NCBI GenBank assembly: GCA_938034705.1
Contig: CALHMG010000377.1
Coordinates: 1 to 38,175, forward strand
Direction: 5' to 3'
Length of the DNA stretch: 38,175 nucleotides
Source of the DNA: an uncultured Gammaproteobacteria bacterium
GTDB lineage: Bacteria > Pseudomonadota > Gammaproteobacteria > Arenicellales > CALHMG01
In this document: piece by piece, positions 16,633-25,242 of the stretch
Layout: every line of letters starts with the position of its first letter
Numbering within the stretch: position 1 is the first letter of the stretch
Translations under genes and position numbers: made by a program
Notes under the pieces: generated by a model
What the model was told of the DNA's origin: nothing
What the model saw: the letters and a program-made list of their open reading frames with translations, nothing else
Databases searched by the model: none

Positions 16633-17394
16633 TCACGCACGCGATGATCTGCCGCGCGGTCCGTGAAAATAGTCCTGCACCCAGGGATGATCATAATTCA
16701 TTAGCTCTTCCATAGTTCCTACCGTCAGTACTTTTCGGTCCGCCAGCACAGCTATTCGATCGCACACCGTCGATAGCGAATCGAGATCGTGGGTCACCAT
16801 GAAAACACTGAGGCCAAGGCTGTTTTTCAGCTCGAGAATCAGTTGATCAAAATCAGCAGCGCCGATTGGATCAAGTCCCGCGGTCGGCTCATCAAGAAAC
16901 AGGATTTCCGGATCCAGGGCCAGGGCGCGAGCAAGGCCTGCTCGTTTGCGCATGCCGCCAGAGATCTCGGACGGCAGCTTGTCAGCCGCCGACGCCGCAA
17001 GGCCGACAAGCTCGAGTTTCATCTGTGCAAGATTCTGAATGAGCGGCGATTCGAGCTTCAGGTGCTCTCGCAGAGGTACCTGAATGTTTTCACTCACGCT
17101 GAGCGAACTGAAGAGCGCTCCCTGCTGAAACAACACACCCCATCGACGCTCCAGCTGCCGAAACTCCGAAATTGTCATCTCCGCGACATCGTACCCAAGG
17201 ACATTGATCGATCCCGTGCGAGGCTTGTTTAACCCGACGATCGTGCGAAGCAGCACCGACTTGCCGGTACCGGAAGCGCCGACAACGCCAAGTATCTCGC
17301 CCTTGCGAAGATCAATATCGAGATCTTCATGAACTACAAAATCGCCAAACCTGTTGGTGATGTCGCGAACCTGAATGACGTTTTGTTCTGTCAT
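16633..17394 (-). CDS. mlaF: Phospholipid ABC transporter ATPase, MlaF-like
   Basis: A 253-residue cytoplasmic ATPase. Walker A is GASGTGKS (39-46), the form usual in MlaF. The signature region is SEISGGMRKRAGLARALA, with the Gly-Gly-Met-Arg-Lys variation typical of MCE-linked ATPases. Walker B is EILFLDEPTAGLDPIGA, and the switch His is in VTHDLDSL. It starts 3 bp after the MlaE stop, so the two are translationally linked. It would energise lipid movement between the inner membrane and the MCE protein. Confidence 0.92.
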   Translation of the reverse strand: MTEQNVIQVRDITNRFGDFVVHEDLDIDLRKGEILGVVGASGTGKSVLLRTIVGLNKPRTGSINVLGYDVAEMTISEFRQLERRWGVLFQQGALFSSLSVSENIQVPLREHLKLESPLIQNLAQMKLELVGLAASAADKLPSEISGGMRKRAGLARALALDPEILFLDEPTAGLDPIGAADFDQLILELKNSLGLSVFMVTHDLDSLSTVCDRIAVLADRKVLTVGTMEELMNYDHPWVQDYFHGPRGRSSRA

Positions 17395-17397
17395 CGA

Positions 17398-18528
17398 TCA
17401 GTAACCAAGAATTCCGAACAGAATCGAAAACAACGCATCCAGCACGATGACAAGAAAAATGGACTCAACGACTGATCGCGTGGTGTGTTTGCCAACCGAA
17501 TCCGCAGAACCCGAAACCTGCATGCCTTCAAAGCAACCCACCAGCGCCACCACCAGCCCGAACACCGGTGCTTTGATCATCCCGACCCAGAAGGATTCGA
17601 TATCCACCGCCTCTCGCAGCCGTTCCAGATACAGAACCGGTTGAATATCCAGAACCAGCCAGGCCATCACACCACCCCCCAGCAAACCGGCGAAGTCCGC
17701 GAACAGCGTCAGGATTGGCATCGCCAGAAAAAGCGCGATCACGCGAGGTCGAACGAGCAATTCGATAGGGTCCAGTCCCAGCGTTCTGATTGCATCGACC
17801 TCTTCGTTCACTTTCATCGAACCGAGCTCAGCGGTGTAGGCGCTCGCGGTTCGTCCCGCGACCACGATTGCCGTCAACAGAATGCCAAGTTCACGAAGCA
17901 CCGAGACCGCGATGAGATCTATCATGTAGATCTCGGCCCCGAACATTTTCAGCTGAAGCGTGCCCTGATAGGCCAGAACGATACCGATCAAAAATGCAAT
18001 CAAGCCAACAATCGGCAGAGCATCAAATCCGACATGCTCAAGGTGATACACGATTGACTTGAGCCTGAAGCGGCGTGGATTAATAATCGCGCGCCACAGC
18101 GAGACAAACCATTCCCCGAGAAATGCCATGAACGCAGCTACGTTCTCGGCACAGCCAATCGTCCGCCGCCCTAGCCGTTCAAGATAGGACTCGCGCCTCG
18201 CGTACGGGTTGTGAGTTGTGCCGTCAACCGCGTCCAGCATGCCCACACGTTCGTAAAGAGCACGCCACTGATCGTTGAGACCAACAATGTCCACGGTGTG
18301 GCCATTTTGTTCGAGACGTCTTTGCAGACGATGCATCAGCCAGGCACCGGACGAATCCATCAGCTCGAGCGCGGTCAGGTCGAGGACAACGGAACTGGAT
18401 TGCCCCAGTGATTCAACCGTAGACAACGAATCGAAAATTACCGCGGCATTGTTTGCGATCCACTCACCATTCGCGATGAGTCGAACCCCGGAACCGCCGA
18501 CAGTGGATGTATTCAGAAATGCAGACAC
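17398..18528 (-). CDS. mlaE: MlaE-family permease with fused N-terminal STAS domain
   Basis: A 376-residue fusion. Residues 1-105 form a STAS domain (VVLDLTALELMDSSGAWLMH, 44-63, then HTVDIVGLNDQWRALYERVG), equivalent to the separate MlaB subunit of E. coli. Residues about 110-376 form the MlaE permease, with a helix-rich region (IVGLIAFLIGIVLAYQGTLQ), the conserved ELGSMKVNEEVDAIRTLGLDP cytoplasmic coupling segment, and FWVGMIKAPVFGLVVALVGC near the end. It begins with GTG and is the first gene of the operon, so its promoter should lie in 18529-18661. The fusion explains why no separate mlaB is found. A soluble MlaC-type lipid carrier gene is also absent locally. Confidence 0.9.
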   Translation of the reverse strand: MSAFLNTSTVGGSGVRLIANGEWIANNAAVIFDSLSTVESLGQSSSVVLDLTALELMDSSGAWLMHRLQRRLEQNGHTVDIVGLNDQWRALYERVGMLDAVDGTTHNPYARRESYLERLGRRTIGCAENVAAFMAFLGEWFVSLWRAIINPRRFRLKSIVYHLEHVGFDALPIVGLIAFLIGIVLAYQGTLQLKMFGAEIYMIDLIAVSVLRELGILLTAIVVAGRTASAYTAELGSMKVNEEVDAIRTLGLDPIELLVRPRVIALFLAMPILTLFADFAGLLGGGVMAWLVLDIQPVLYLERLREAVDIESFWVGMIKAPVFGLVVALVGCFEGMQVSGSADSVGKHTTRSVVESIFLVIVLDALFSILFGILGY

Positions 18529-18661
18529 GACAAATGGCCTGAGGATGAGTGCGTATTATGCCCGCACTCGACCAGCAATGATCGTGCCGATACAGCGAGT
18601 TTGTCGATTTCTCGGTCAGGATCCCGCGCCAGCACTGGCGACGGGCAATGAAGTCGTTTGA

Positions 18662-21037
18662 TCAGTCGATCAACTGCAGCCGAGTCGGCAATATTTGCCC
18701 GATAGGCATCGCATCACCGACGACAGAACCCTGAACAAAATCCAGCCCCGCCTCACTCATCGCGTCGAGCAATTCATCGGTCGCGACAAATTCTGCAATC
18801 GTTTTCTTTCCAAGCATATGACCAATATCACTGATCGAGCGAACCAGAGCGAGATCAACAGGATCTTCAAGCACGTCCCGAATCAAACTGCCGTCAATCT
18901 TCAGGAGATCAACCGGGAGATTCCTGACGTGCGCGAGGGAAGAGAATCCGCTTCCAAAGTCGTCGAGCGCGAACTGACAACCGATGTCCTGAAGTTCGGA
19001 TATAAAACGAGTCGCACGCCCGATGTTGGACATGGCGGTAGTTTCAGTAATTTCAAAGCAGATGATCGCCGGATCAATGACCGATTTCTGCAAAATCAAC
19101 TTCGCGAAATCAAGAAACGACTCATCACATACCGTGCGGGCCGACAGATTGACACTGATCATGTTGACCCCTTCGATTTCGTCCTTGTTCTCGGCCAACC
19201 ACTCGACGGTGTGATCGAGAACCCAGCGATCAACCCGAGTTGCCAGTCCATAACGTTCAGCTGCGGGCAGGAAACCGTCCGGCAGTATTATCTCGCCGTC
19301 GTCACCGATCATTCGAAGCAGAATTTCGTAAGCCTTGACCTTACCAACGTTACTTTTGATCGGCACGATCGGTTGGGCATACAGCCTGAAGTTGTCGATT
19401 TCGAGAGCGCGCTCGATTCGAGATACCCAGCGCATTTCCTGATCGCGCTTGATCATTTCCTCGTCTTCCATGTGATAGACATGAAGACGATTACGGCCAG
19501 CCTCTTTGGCGGCGTAACAGGCGGCATCGGCGTATGCCATGGCTTCGCCGACACTCTGGGTATGCGGCGTCATAGCCACCAGTCCAACACTAACGCCGGT
19601 ACTGAATTGCTGCTCATCCCATTCAAAGCGAAACTCCTCGACGGACTTTCGCAAACTCTCCGCAACCCGTTGTGCATTGCCGAGCGGACATGCCTCCATC
19701 AGGATGCCGAACTCATCACCGCCAAGCCTGGCCACGGTGTCGCTCTGGCGAATTCTCGAGTTGAACAATTTACTCAGTTCGGTCAGCAGCTGATCCCCGG
19801 CCCGGTGTCCACACGTATCGTTAATAAGCTTGAATTGATCAAGGTCTATGTAACAGATTGCGTGGTCTGTATTCGATGCTCTGGAGCTGGCGAGAGCGCC
19901 GTTAAGTCGCCGTTCGAACTCTCGTCGATTGCACAGCCCTGTAAGGGAATCGTGAGTTGCCTGAAACTCAAGCTCTTTGGATAGATTGTAGGTGTCTGTG
20001 ATGTCCTCGATCACCACCAGTATCGTATTGACGTCTCCATCAAAGTCGATGACCCGAGCCGTTTCTCGAACACGCATGACCTCACCGCTTTTGCGTAAAA
20101 GGTCGGACTCAAAGCGATGCAGCTTGTGCGGAGACTCAAGACATTGGGTGATCCTCGCCATGATAGTGGCCGAGTTTTCGTCCTTGTAAAGATCCGATAC
20201 CGGTCGCGATACGAGCTCACGTTCTTCAAAACCAAGTTCCTTCAAAGCAAATCTGTTAGCGACTTTGATTACTCCGAGACTGTCGAGCATGACAAACATT
20301 GAAGGGTGTTCATCGTAGAGAACGCGATAGCGCTCTTCGCCAACTCTCAAGGCAGCTCGTGTTTCTTCCAGTTCACCCGCGATCGATGCCAGTCGATCAA
20401 GCGTCAGGCGATGCGCTATACGGTCCGAGACCACCCCGGCTACCGTCGACAGTAAATCGGTATGCCAGGGCGCAAACGCATCTTTGGACTGTGCCTGACA
20501 GTCAATTACGCCCACCGTGCCAGATGAGTGCAGCAACGGCACGACTAACCGCGCACGATAGCGTTTGCGTCGATGAGCCGACACGGCGCCATCGGTCGCT
20601 GTAGACAGCATTGGTTCGCCCGTCTGGGCTACTTCACCAACGATTCCACTTCCTACAGGCACCCGAACCGGAATTAACGACTGTCGACCGCTCGGATTGT
20701 CCGGCCCCTGGGTTGCGCGTTGAATCAGCGTGGATCGATCTTCATCAAATAAATAGATGCAACAGCTTTCAACGTCGAGGCCATCAACAACGGTCTGTAC
20801 GACATGCCAAAGACAGTCATCAACCGTCGACTGTTCCGAAACATCGAGAGCCAGCTTGCGAATCAGATGGAACTGTTCGCGGACTTCTAGGTTGTCCTGT
20901 CGCCGCTCATTCTTCCGCCCACTGCTTCTTGAGCCGCCACGACGTGCCCGCTGGTTAGAACCAATTTTTAATGCCATGGGTAATGGTCTTTGCGATTTTT
21001 GTGTGCCACTGACAGCGAACTCAGGTTCGCTGAACAT
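18662..21037 (-). CDS. Cyclic-di-GMP signalling protein: GAF-PAS-GGDEF-EAL
   Basis: A 791-residue soluble protein with no obvious membrane segment. An N-terminal basic, Ser/Arg/Gly-rich lead (22-46) precedes a GAF domain (about 68-208, VESCCIYLFDED, GSGIVGEVAQTGEP), a PAS domain (about 235-350), a diguanylate cyclase domain with intact GGDEF (439-443) and an inhibitory RxxD site (430-433), and a phosphodiesterase domain (about 540-785). In the last, the EAL motif reads EIL (571-573). The other catalytic positions look intact: Asn630, Glu662, Asp692-Asp693 (DDFGSG), Lys713 and Glu749. Both activities are therefore possible, with GAF or PAS switching between them. The start is uncertain: the ATG at 21037 follows AAGG too closely, and another ATG lies at 20977. 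It faces away from degP across a 461-bp gap. Confidence 0.9.
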   Translation of the reverse strand: MFSEPEFAVSGTQKSQRPLPMALKIGSNQRARRGGSRSSGRKNERRQDNLEVREQFHLIRKLALDVSEQSTVDDCLWHVVQTVVDGLDVESCCIYLFDEDRSTLIQRATQGPDNPSGRQSLIPVRVPVGSGIVGEVAQTGEPMLSTATDGAVSAHRRKRYRARLVVPLLHSSGTVGVIDCQAQSKDAFAPWHTDLLSTVAGVVSDRIAHRLTLDRLASIAGELEETRAALRVGEERYRVLYDEHPSMFVMLDSLGVIKVANRFALKELGFEERELVSRPVSDLYKDENSATIMARITQCLESPHKLHRFESDLLRKSGEVMRVRETARVIDFDGDVNTILVVIEDITDTYNLSKELEFQATHDSLTGLCNRREFERRLNGALASSRASNTDHAICYIDLDQFKLINDTCGHRAGDQLLTELSKLFNSRIRQSDTVARLGGDEFGILMEACPLGNAQRVAESLRKSVEEFRFEWDEQQFSTGVSVGLVAMTPHTQSVGEAMAYADAACYAAKEAGRNRLHVYHMEDEEMIKRDQEMRWVSRIERALEIDNFRLYAQPIVPIKSNVGKVKAYEILLRMIGDDGEIILPDGFLPAAERYGLATRVDRWVLDHTVEWLAENKDEIEGVNMISVNLSARTVCDESFLDFAKLILQKSVIDPAIICFEITETTAMSNIGRATRFISELQDIGCQFALDDFGSGFSSLAHVRNLPVDLLKIDGSLIRDVLEDPVDLALVRSISDIGHMLGKKTIAEFVATDELLDAMSEAGLDFVQGSVVGDAMPIGQILPTRLQLID

Positions 21038-21498
21038 CCTTGTCCACTCGCGGCGTCGGCGCTGCCAGATTCGATGGTCCCTCAGCTACCAATCCGTTGG
21101 TGGTGGGGGTGAATCCAAAGACACGCCTCGCGTGCGGCCGGCCACGTTACCTCCGATCGGCGTTCAACGCACGAGCACCAAAATTTGAAACCCGATGTTT
21201 TTGACTGCGATTTTTTGCCTGAGGATAAACGGTGACGAACTTCGGACGAATAGAAAGCAGGTGTCAAAGAAGTGCTACGAAATTTCTTCAGGAAAATTCA
21301 CCAATCGGATTGCGCTGCATGCCCTGGTTGTGCAGTGGCTCCGTTCGTCGCCGGTTTCCAGGAATTCTCCATTTTCCAGTCACATTCGGCCCGACCTTAC
21401 GAAACCGTAATGTGTCGTAAAGGTTCCGGTAACGCCCCAACCACCATAGTTTTCTGGACAGCAACAAAACCGGCTCTTTGCCGGAACGGAGCAAATTC
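21038..21498. other. 461-bp divergent intergenic region between the GGDEF-EAL gene and degP
   Basis: No convincing gene is seen. The region must hold the promoters of two divergent genes. It contains an imperfect inverted repeat, ACCTTACGA (21394-21402) and TCGTAAAGGT (21415-21424), with one bulged base, 75 bp before the degP start. It also has an A/T-richer block around 21180-21300. A GAACTT at 21237 resembles a sigma-E -35 but lacks a properly spaced partner. Short frames here (for example 21195-21410) have no coding character. Confidence 0.6.
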
Positions 21499-22968
21499 AT
21501 GTCCAAGAAACTACTGCACTTCGCAACAGCCGCCGCAGTGGCCACCGGGATCGCCGTCGGCACCACTATAACCGCGGCCCCCATCACGGCCAGCAGCGTT
21601 TCAGCCGACGCCAGTCGGGAAATCGCCGGCCTCCCCAACAGCTTTGCCGATCTGGTGGAGCAGGTCCGTCCGGCCGTAGTGAACATTTCGGTGACGACAT
21701 CGGTCAGTGCGAAAACCTCGCCCGGATCTCCGTTCGGAAACGATCCTCAAATGGAAGAATTCTACAAACGGTTTTTTGGCGATCGCGCACCTGATTCCCG
21801 AAATCCCCGTGGTCGCAAGGCACAGGCCGTCGGATCCGGATTTATTATTGACGCCGAAGGCTACGTTGTAACCAACCACCATGTAATCGACAAAGCGACC
21901 GAGGTCACGGTTATTCTCGAAGACGGAACCGAGCTCGAAGCCGAGGTCAAAGGCTCCGACCCCAAGACCGATCTCGCGCTGCTTAAAGTCGAGAGCGAAG
22001 AATCACTCCCGTACGTTGATTTTGGTGACTCAGAGAGCGCTCGCGTGGGCGACTGGGTGATCGCGATCGGTAACCCCTTCGGTCTCGGCGGCACCACAAC
22101 GACGGGCATCATCAGCGCGCGCGGACGCGACATCAACTCCGGACCGCTCGACGATTTTATCCAGGTTGATGCAGCCATCAACCGAGGCAACTCGGGTGGA
22201 CCACTGTTCTCAACCAGCGGTCGAGTAATTGGCGTGAACACCGCGATCTACTCACCTAACGGCGGCAGCGTAGGCATCGGTTTTGCCGTTCCGTCTGATC
22301 AGGCAAATCGCATCATCGCGCAACTCAAAGACACTGGCGAGGTCACTCGCGGCTGGCTTGGTGTTCAGATTCAGTCGATCACCAAAGATATCGCCAACAG
22401 CCTTGATCTTGATTCGACTCGTGGCGCACTTGTCGCCGATGTCGTGAAGGGATCACCAGCGGAATCGGGCGGCATCAAAACCGGTGACGTCATCGTTGAC
22501 TTCGGCGGAACCGAAATCGACAAGATGCGCAATTTGCCCAAAGCCGTCGCGCGAGCGCTGCCCGGTGAGAGCTTCCCCGTTATCGTCCTGCGGGACGGCA
22601 AAAGCATAACGCTCGATATCACACTGGAGAAGTCAAAAGACGAACCCGCTCTTGCGGCGGTCTCTGAACCAGCCAAGGGTGAACTCGGGTTGACACTTTC
22701 AGATCTCAATGATGATGTTCGAGAACGCTTTCGAATCGAGTCAGATACAACGGGTGTTGTCGTGCTCGATGTTGATCGCAACGGCAAGGCAGCCGAAAAA
22801 GGCATTCGACCTGGCGACGTGATTGTCTCAGTAGGCAATGAATCAATTACCGACACCCAGGAACTCAAGCGCGGCATTTCTGCCGCACGGGACGCCAACA
22901 GAAAGTCCGTTCTCCTGCGAATCGCAAGAGAGGGCCGCGAGAGGTTTGTAGCCGTACCGGTAGCCTGA
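21499..22968 (+). CDS. degP: Periplasmic serine protease/chaperone, HtrA (DegP/MucD) family
   Basis: A 489-residue secreted protease for envelope quality control. The signal peptide is MSKKLLHFATAAAVATGIAV followed by a cleavable stretch to about residue 35. The trypsin-like domain has the full triad: His128 (TNHHVID), Asp158 (PKTDLALLKV) and Ser232 (RGNSGGPL). Two PDZ domains follow, the first near 285-375 (RGWLGVQIQSI, SPAESGGIKTGDVIVDFGG) and the second near 395-489 (GLTLSDLNDD, GKAAEKGIRPGDVIVSVGN). It is therefore a DegP-like two-PDZ form, not the one-PDZ DegS. The ATG at 21499 has GGAG 8 nt upstream. An in-frame TTG at 21478 is rejected. A strong terminator follows at once, so the downstream two-component genes need their own promoter. 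Confidence 0.93.
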   Translation: MSKKLLHFATAAAVATGIAVGTTITAAPITASSVSADASREIAGLPNSFADLVEQVRPAVVNISVTTSVSAKTSPGSPFGNDPQMEEFYKRFFGDRAPDSRNPRGRKAQAVGSGFIIDAEGYVVTNHHVIDKATEVTVILEDGTELEAEVKGSDPKTDLALLKVESEESLPYVDFGDSESARVGDWVIAIGNPFGLGGTTTTGIISARGRDINSGPLDDFIQVDAAINRGNSGGPLFSTSGRVIGVNTAIYSPNGGSVGIGFAVPSDQANRIIAQLKDTGEVTRGWLGVQIQSITKDIANSLDLDSTRGALVADVVKGSPAESGGIKTGDVIVDFGGTEIDKMRNLPKAVARALPGESFPVIVLRDGKSITLDITLEKSKDEPALAAVSEPAKGELGLTLSDLNDDVRERFRIESDTTGVVVLDVDRNGKAAEKGIRPGDVIVSVGNESITDTQELKRGISAARDANRKSVLLRIAREGRERFVAVPVA

Positions 22969-22988
22969 TATCAGATCTGCCGGAGTGC

Positions 22989-23030
22989 CATAGTCCGCCC
23001 TGTCTCCTTCCGGGGCGGACTATGTTTTTT
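22989..23030 (+). terminator. Strong intrinsic terminator after degP
   Basis: A perfect 12-bp stem (CATAGTCCGCCC / GGGCGGACTATG) with a 12-nt loop is followed by six T. It lies 20 bp after the degP stop and 77 bp before the response-regulator start. Confidence 0.92.
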
Positions 23031-23107
23031 AAGTGAATTAGGTACACTCGTTTGAGCTCCCGTCAATCACCGGTTGAGACGGCACTCTTTGCCCCCACAT
23101 TCACACG

Positions 23108-23797
23108 ATGCGCATCCTGATAATCGAAGACGACCGCGAGAGTGCCGCGTATATTTCTCGCGGACTCGAAGAGGCGGGCCACAACAGCGAGCACGTCGTT
23201 GATGGACGTGACGGGCTGGCGCTGGCCACGAGCACCCCGTTCGATGCGATTATCGTTGATCGCATGCTGCCAGGAATGGACGGGCTTACCGTCATCGAGA
23301 AGCTGCGCAACAACCAGATCACGACCCCGGCGCTCATACTGAGCGCGCTTGGCGAAGTGAACGACCGCGTCGATGGCCTGCGTGCCGGAGGCGACGACTA
23401 TCTGGTCAAACCATTCGCTTTTGCCGAACTCATGGCTCGGCTCGAGGCACTGGTGCGGCGACTTGACGTGCAGGCCGTTGTCACCACACTGGAAATCGGC
23501 AATTTGCAGATCGACACCGCTACTCGTGAAGTGATTCGTGACGGCAAGAAAATTCCACTGCAGCCTCGCGAATACCGTTTGCTGGAGTTTCTCGCACGAA
23601 ACAGCAATCAGATCGTGACGAGGACGATGTTGCTGGAAAATGTCTGGGACTATAATTTTGATCCCCAGACTAACGTCATCGATGTGCACATCAGTCGACT
23701 GAGAGCGAAAGTTGATCGCGACTTCGACTCTCCACTCATTCACACCGTACGCGGTTCCGGATACATACTTCGTGAATCTGAAGACGCTGGCTCGTAG
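23108..23797 (+). CDS. OmpR/PhoB-family response regulator
   Basis: A 229-residue DNA-binding regulator. The receiver has acidic residues Asp8-Asp9 (IIEDDRES), phospho-acceptor Asp51 (IIVDRMLPGMDG) and Lys101 (YLVKPF). The C-terminal winged helix (about 130-225) shows LQPREYRLLEFLARN, then TRTMLLENVWDYNFDPQTN and VDVHISRLRAKVD-like sequence, ending RGSGYILRE. The MLPGMDG and SALGEVNDRV features are seen in the CopR/QseB/TctD-type subgroup. It overlaps the kinase gene by 26 bases. Its neighbour degP suggests envelope-stress control, but the terminator between them means that co-regulation would act through binding sites rather than a shared transcript. No clear Shine-Dalgarno precedes the ATG. 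Confidence 0.93.
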   Translation: MRILIIEDDRESAAYISRGLEEAGHNSEHVVDGRDGLALATSTPFDAIIVDRMLPGMDGLTVIEKLRNNQITTPALILSALGEVNDRVDGLRAGGDDYLVKPFAFAELMARLEALVRRLDVQAVVTTLEIGNLQIDTATREVIRDGKKIPLQPREYRLLEFLARNSNQIVTRTMLLENVWDYNFDPQTNVIDVHISRLRAKVDRDFDSPLIHTVRGSGYILRESEDAGS

Positions 23798-25154
23798 TTC
23801 AACGCTACGGCTTATGCTCATCTATGTGACTCTGTTTGTCATATCGATGCTGCTGGTCCTCGCTTTCGTCTACTGGTCGACGATGACCAATATGCGCGAT
23901 CAGATCGACGAAACGATTGAAGTCGAGGTAACCGGTCTTGCGGAACGATTCGAGACATCGGGCCTGGGAGGCATGCGCAACCTGATAGCCCAAAGGGTTC
24001 GCAGAGACCAGCCGACGTCGGATTCGATTTATCTCTTCACAGACAGTCGACTCAGACGCATCACCGGAAACCTTAACGGTTGGCCAAAGCAGCCTGCAGA
24101 CCCCGGCTCTGGCTGGATCGATTTTGAGTTGATTCGGGATGGGGCCGAATCCAGAACGGCGCGCGCACGAGTGTTCGAATTGCGTGGTGGCTATCGACTG
24201 CTGGTAGGCCGGGACATTCATACGCTCGAGCGCATAAAACGTCGACTGCTCGCGATACTGGGATGGGCCGCAGTACTGACTCTGTGTCTTGGTGTTCTTG
24301 GCGCCTTTGCGATGACAAGATCAATGATGCGTCGAATCGAAGCAATCAACACCACCAGCAACGCAATCGTTCGTTCAGGCGATCTGTCCCGACGGATCCC
24401 GCAACGCGGCAGCAACGACGATCTGGATCAGCTCACGGGCAACCTCAACGGCATGCTGCATCGCATCGAAGATCTGATGACGGGTGTTCGCCAGGTATCG
24501 GACAGCATCGCCCATGACCTGCGTACGCCTTTAACTCGACTGCGTAATCGCCTGGAACTTGCCAAGTCCCATGAGGGTGATGAAGCGTCCCGGCAGGTCA
24601 CCGTCGATCATGCCCTTGAGGAAGTCGACGGGATATTAAATACCTTCAATGCCCTGCTACGCATATCGCGCATAGAAACCGGCGATTCAAAACGCGATTT
24701 CAGGACACTGGACCTGGAAGAAATTTGCGGTGATGTCGTAGAGCTTTACGATCCGGTTGCGGAATCCAGGGAAATCACACTGGTTCTTGAAAACCATGCG
24801 GAGATCGAGGCGGTGATAAATGGCGATCGCGATCTGATTTTCCAGGCACTCGCAAACGTAGTCGACAACGCAATAAAATTTTCGCAGCCCCAGAGTCAGG
24901 TCCGCGTATCTCTTGGGTTTGAAGATGCTCGAGCCTCTGTCTCGATTTCAGACACCGGCCCCGGAATCCCGGCTGAACTCCACGAGCGGGTCTTTGAACG
25001 ATTTTTCAGAGCCGACAAGAGCCGCGGCAGTGAAGGCAATGGCCTCGGGTTATCGCTGGTGAAAGCAGTGTGCAGGGTTCATGATGCGAAGGTCACTCTG
25101 GTTGAATTGAACCCCGGTCTGAGGGTAAATATTTCATTCGAGTTCGCTGCCTAG
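23772..25154 (+). CDS. Membrane sensor histidine kinase (cognate partner of the upstream regulator)
   Basis: A 460-residue kinase when started at the GTG at 23772, inside the end of the regulator gene. That start gives the basic lead MNLKTLARSSTLRLM normally found before the first helix. Helix 1 is about 14-36 and helix 2 about 159-181, enclosing a periplasmic sensor of about 120 residues. A HAMP region (about 182-235) leads to the H-box His248 (SDSIAHDLRTPLTRL). The N-box is Asn366 (ANVVDNAIKF), the G1 box is SDTGPGIP with Asp394, then FERFFRADKS and GNGLGLSLV. All phosphotransfer residues are present. An ATG at 23814 lies too far into the first helix to be the likely start. The periplasmic sensor matches no motif I recognise. 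Confidence 0.92.
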   Translation: MNLKTLARSSTLRLMLIYVTLFVISMLLVLAFVYWSTMTNMRDQIDETIEVEVTGLAERFETSGLGGMRNLIAQRVRRDQPTSDSIYLFTDSRLRRITGNLNGWPKQPADPGSGWIDFELIRDGAESRTARARVFELRGGYRLLVGRDIHTLERIKRRLLAILGWAAVLTLCLGVLGAFAMTRSMMRRIEAINTTSNAIVRSGDLSRRIPQRGSNDDLDQLTGNLNGMLHRIEDLMTGVRQVSDSIAHDLRTPLTRLRNRLELAKSHEGDEASRQVTVDHALEEVDGILNTFNALLRISRIETGDSKRDFRTLDLEEICGDVVELYDPVAESREITLVLENHAEIEAVINGDRDLIFQALANVVDNAIKFSQPQSQVRVSLGFEDARASVSISDTGPGIPAELHERVFERFFRADKSRGSEGNGLGLSLVKAVCRVHDAKVTLVELNPGLRVNISFEFAA

Positions 25155-25242
25155 TACCGGGCAGCGGGAACAGCTTTCTGATGGTCGTTTCAGCAATTAA
25201 CATCGCCGGTCTACAGGACTCCACGGCAAATCAACACTATCG

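Noticed and set aside
21237-21242. Sigma-E-like -35 element (GAACTT) for degP
   Set aside because: No matching -10 sequence at 15-17 bp spacing, and it lies more than 250 bp before the gene.
21195-21571. Short reading frames upstream of degP (21195-21410 and 21272-21571)
   Set aside because: No ribosome-binding site, atypical composition, no family resemblance, and the second runs into degP in another frame.
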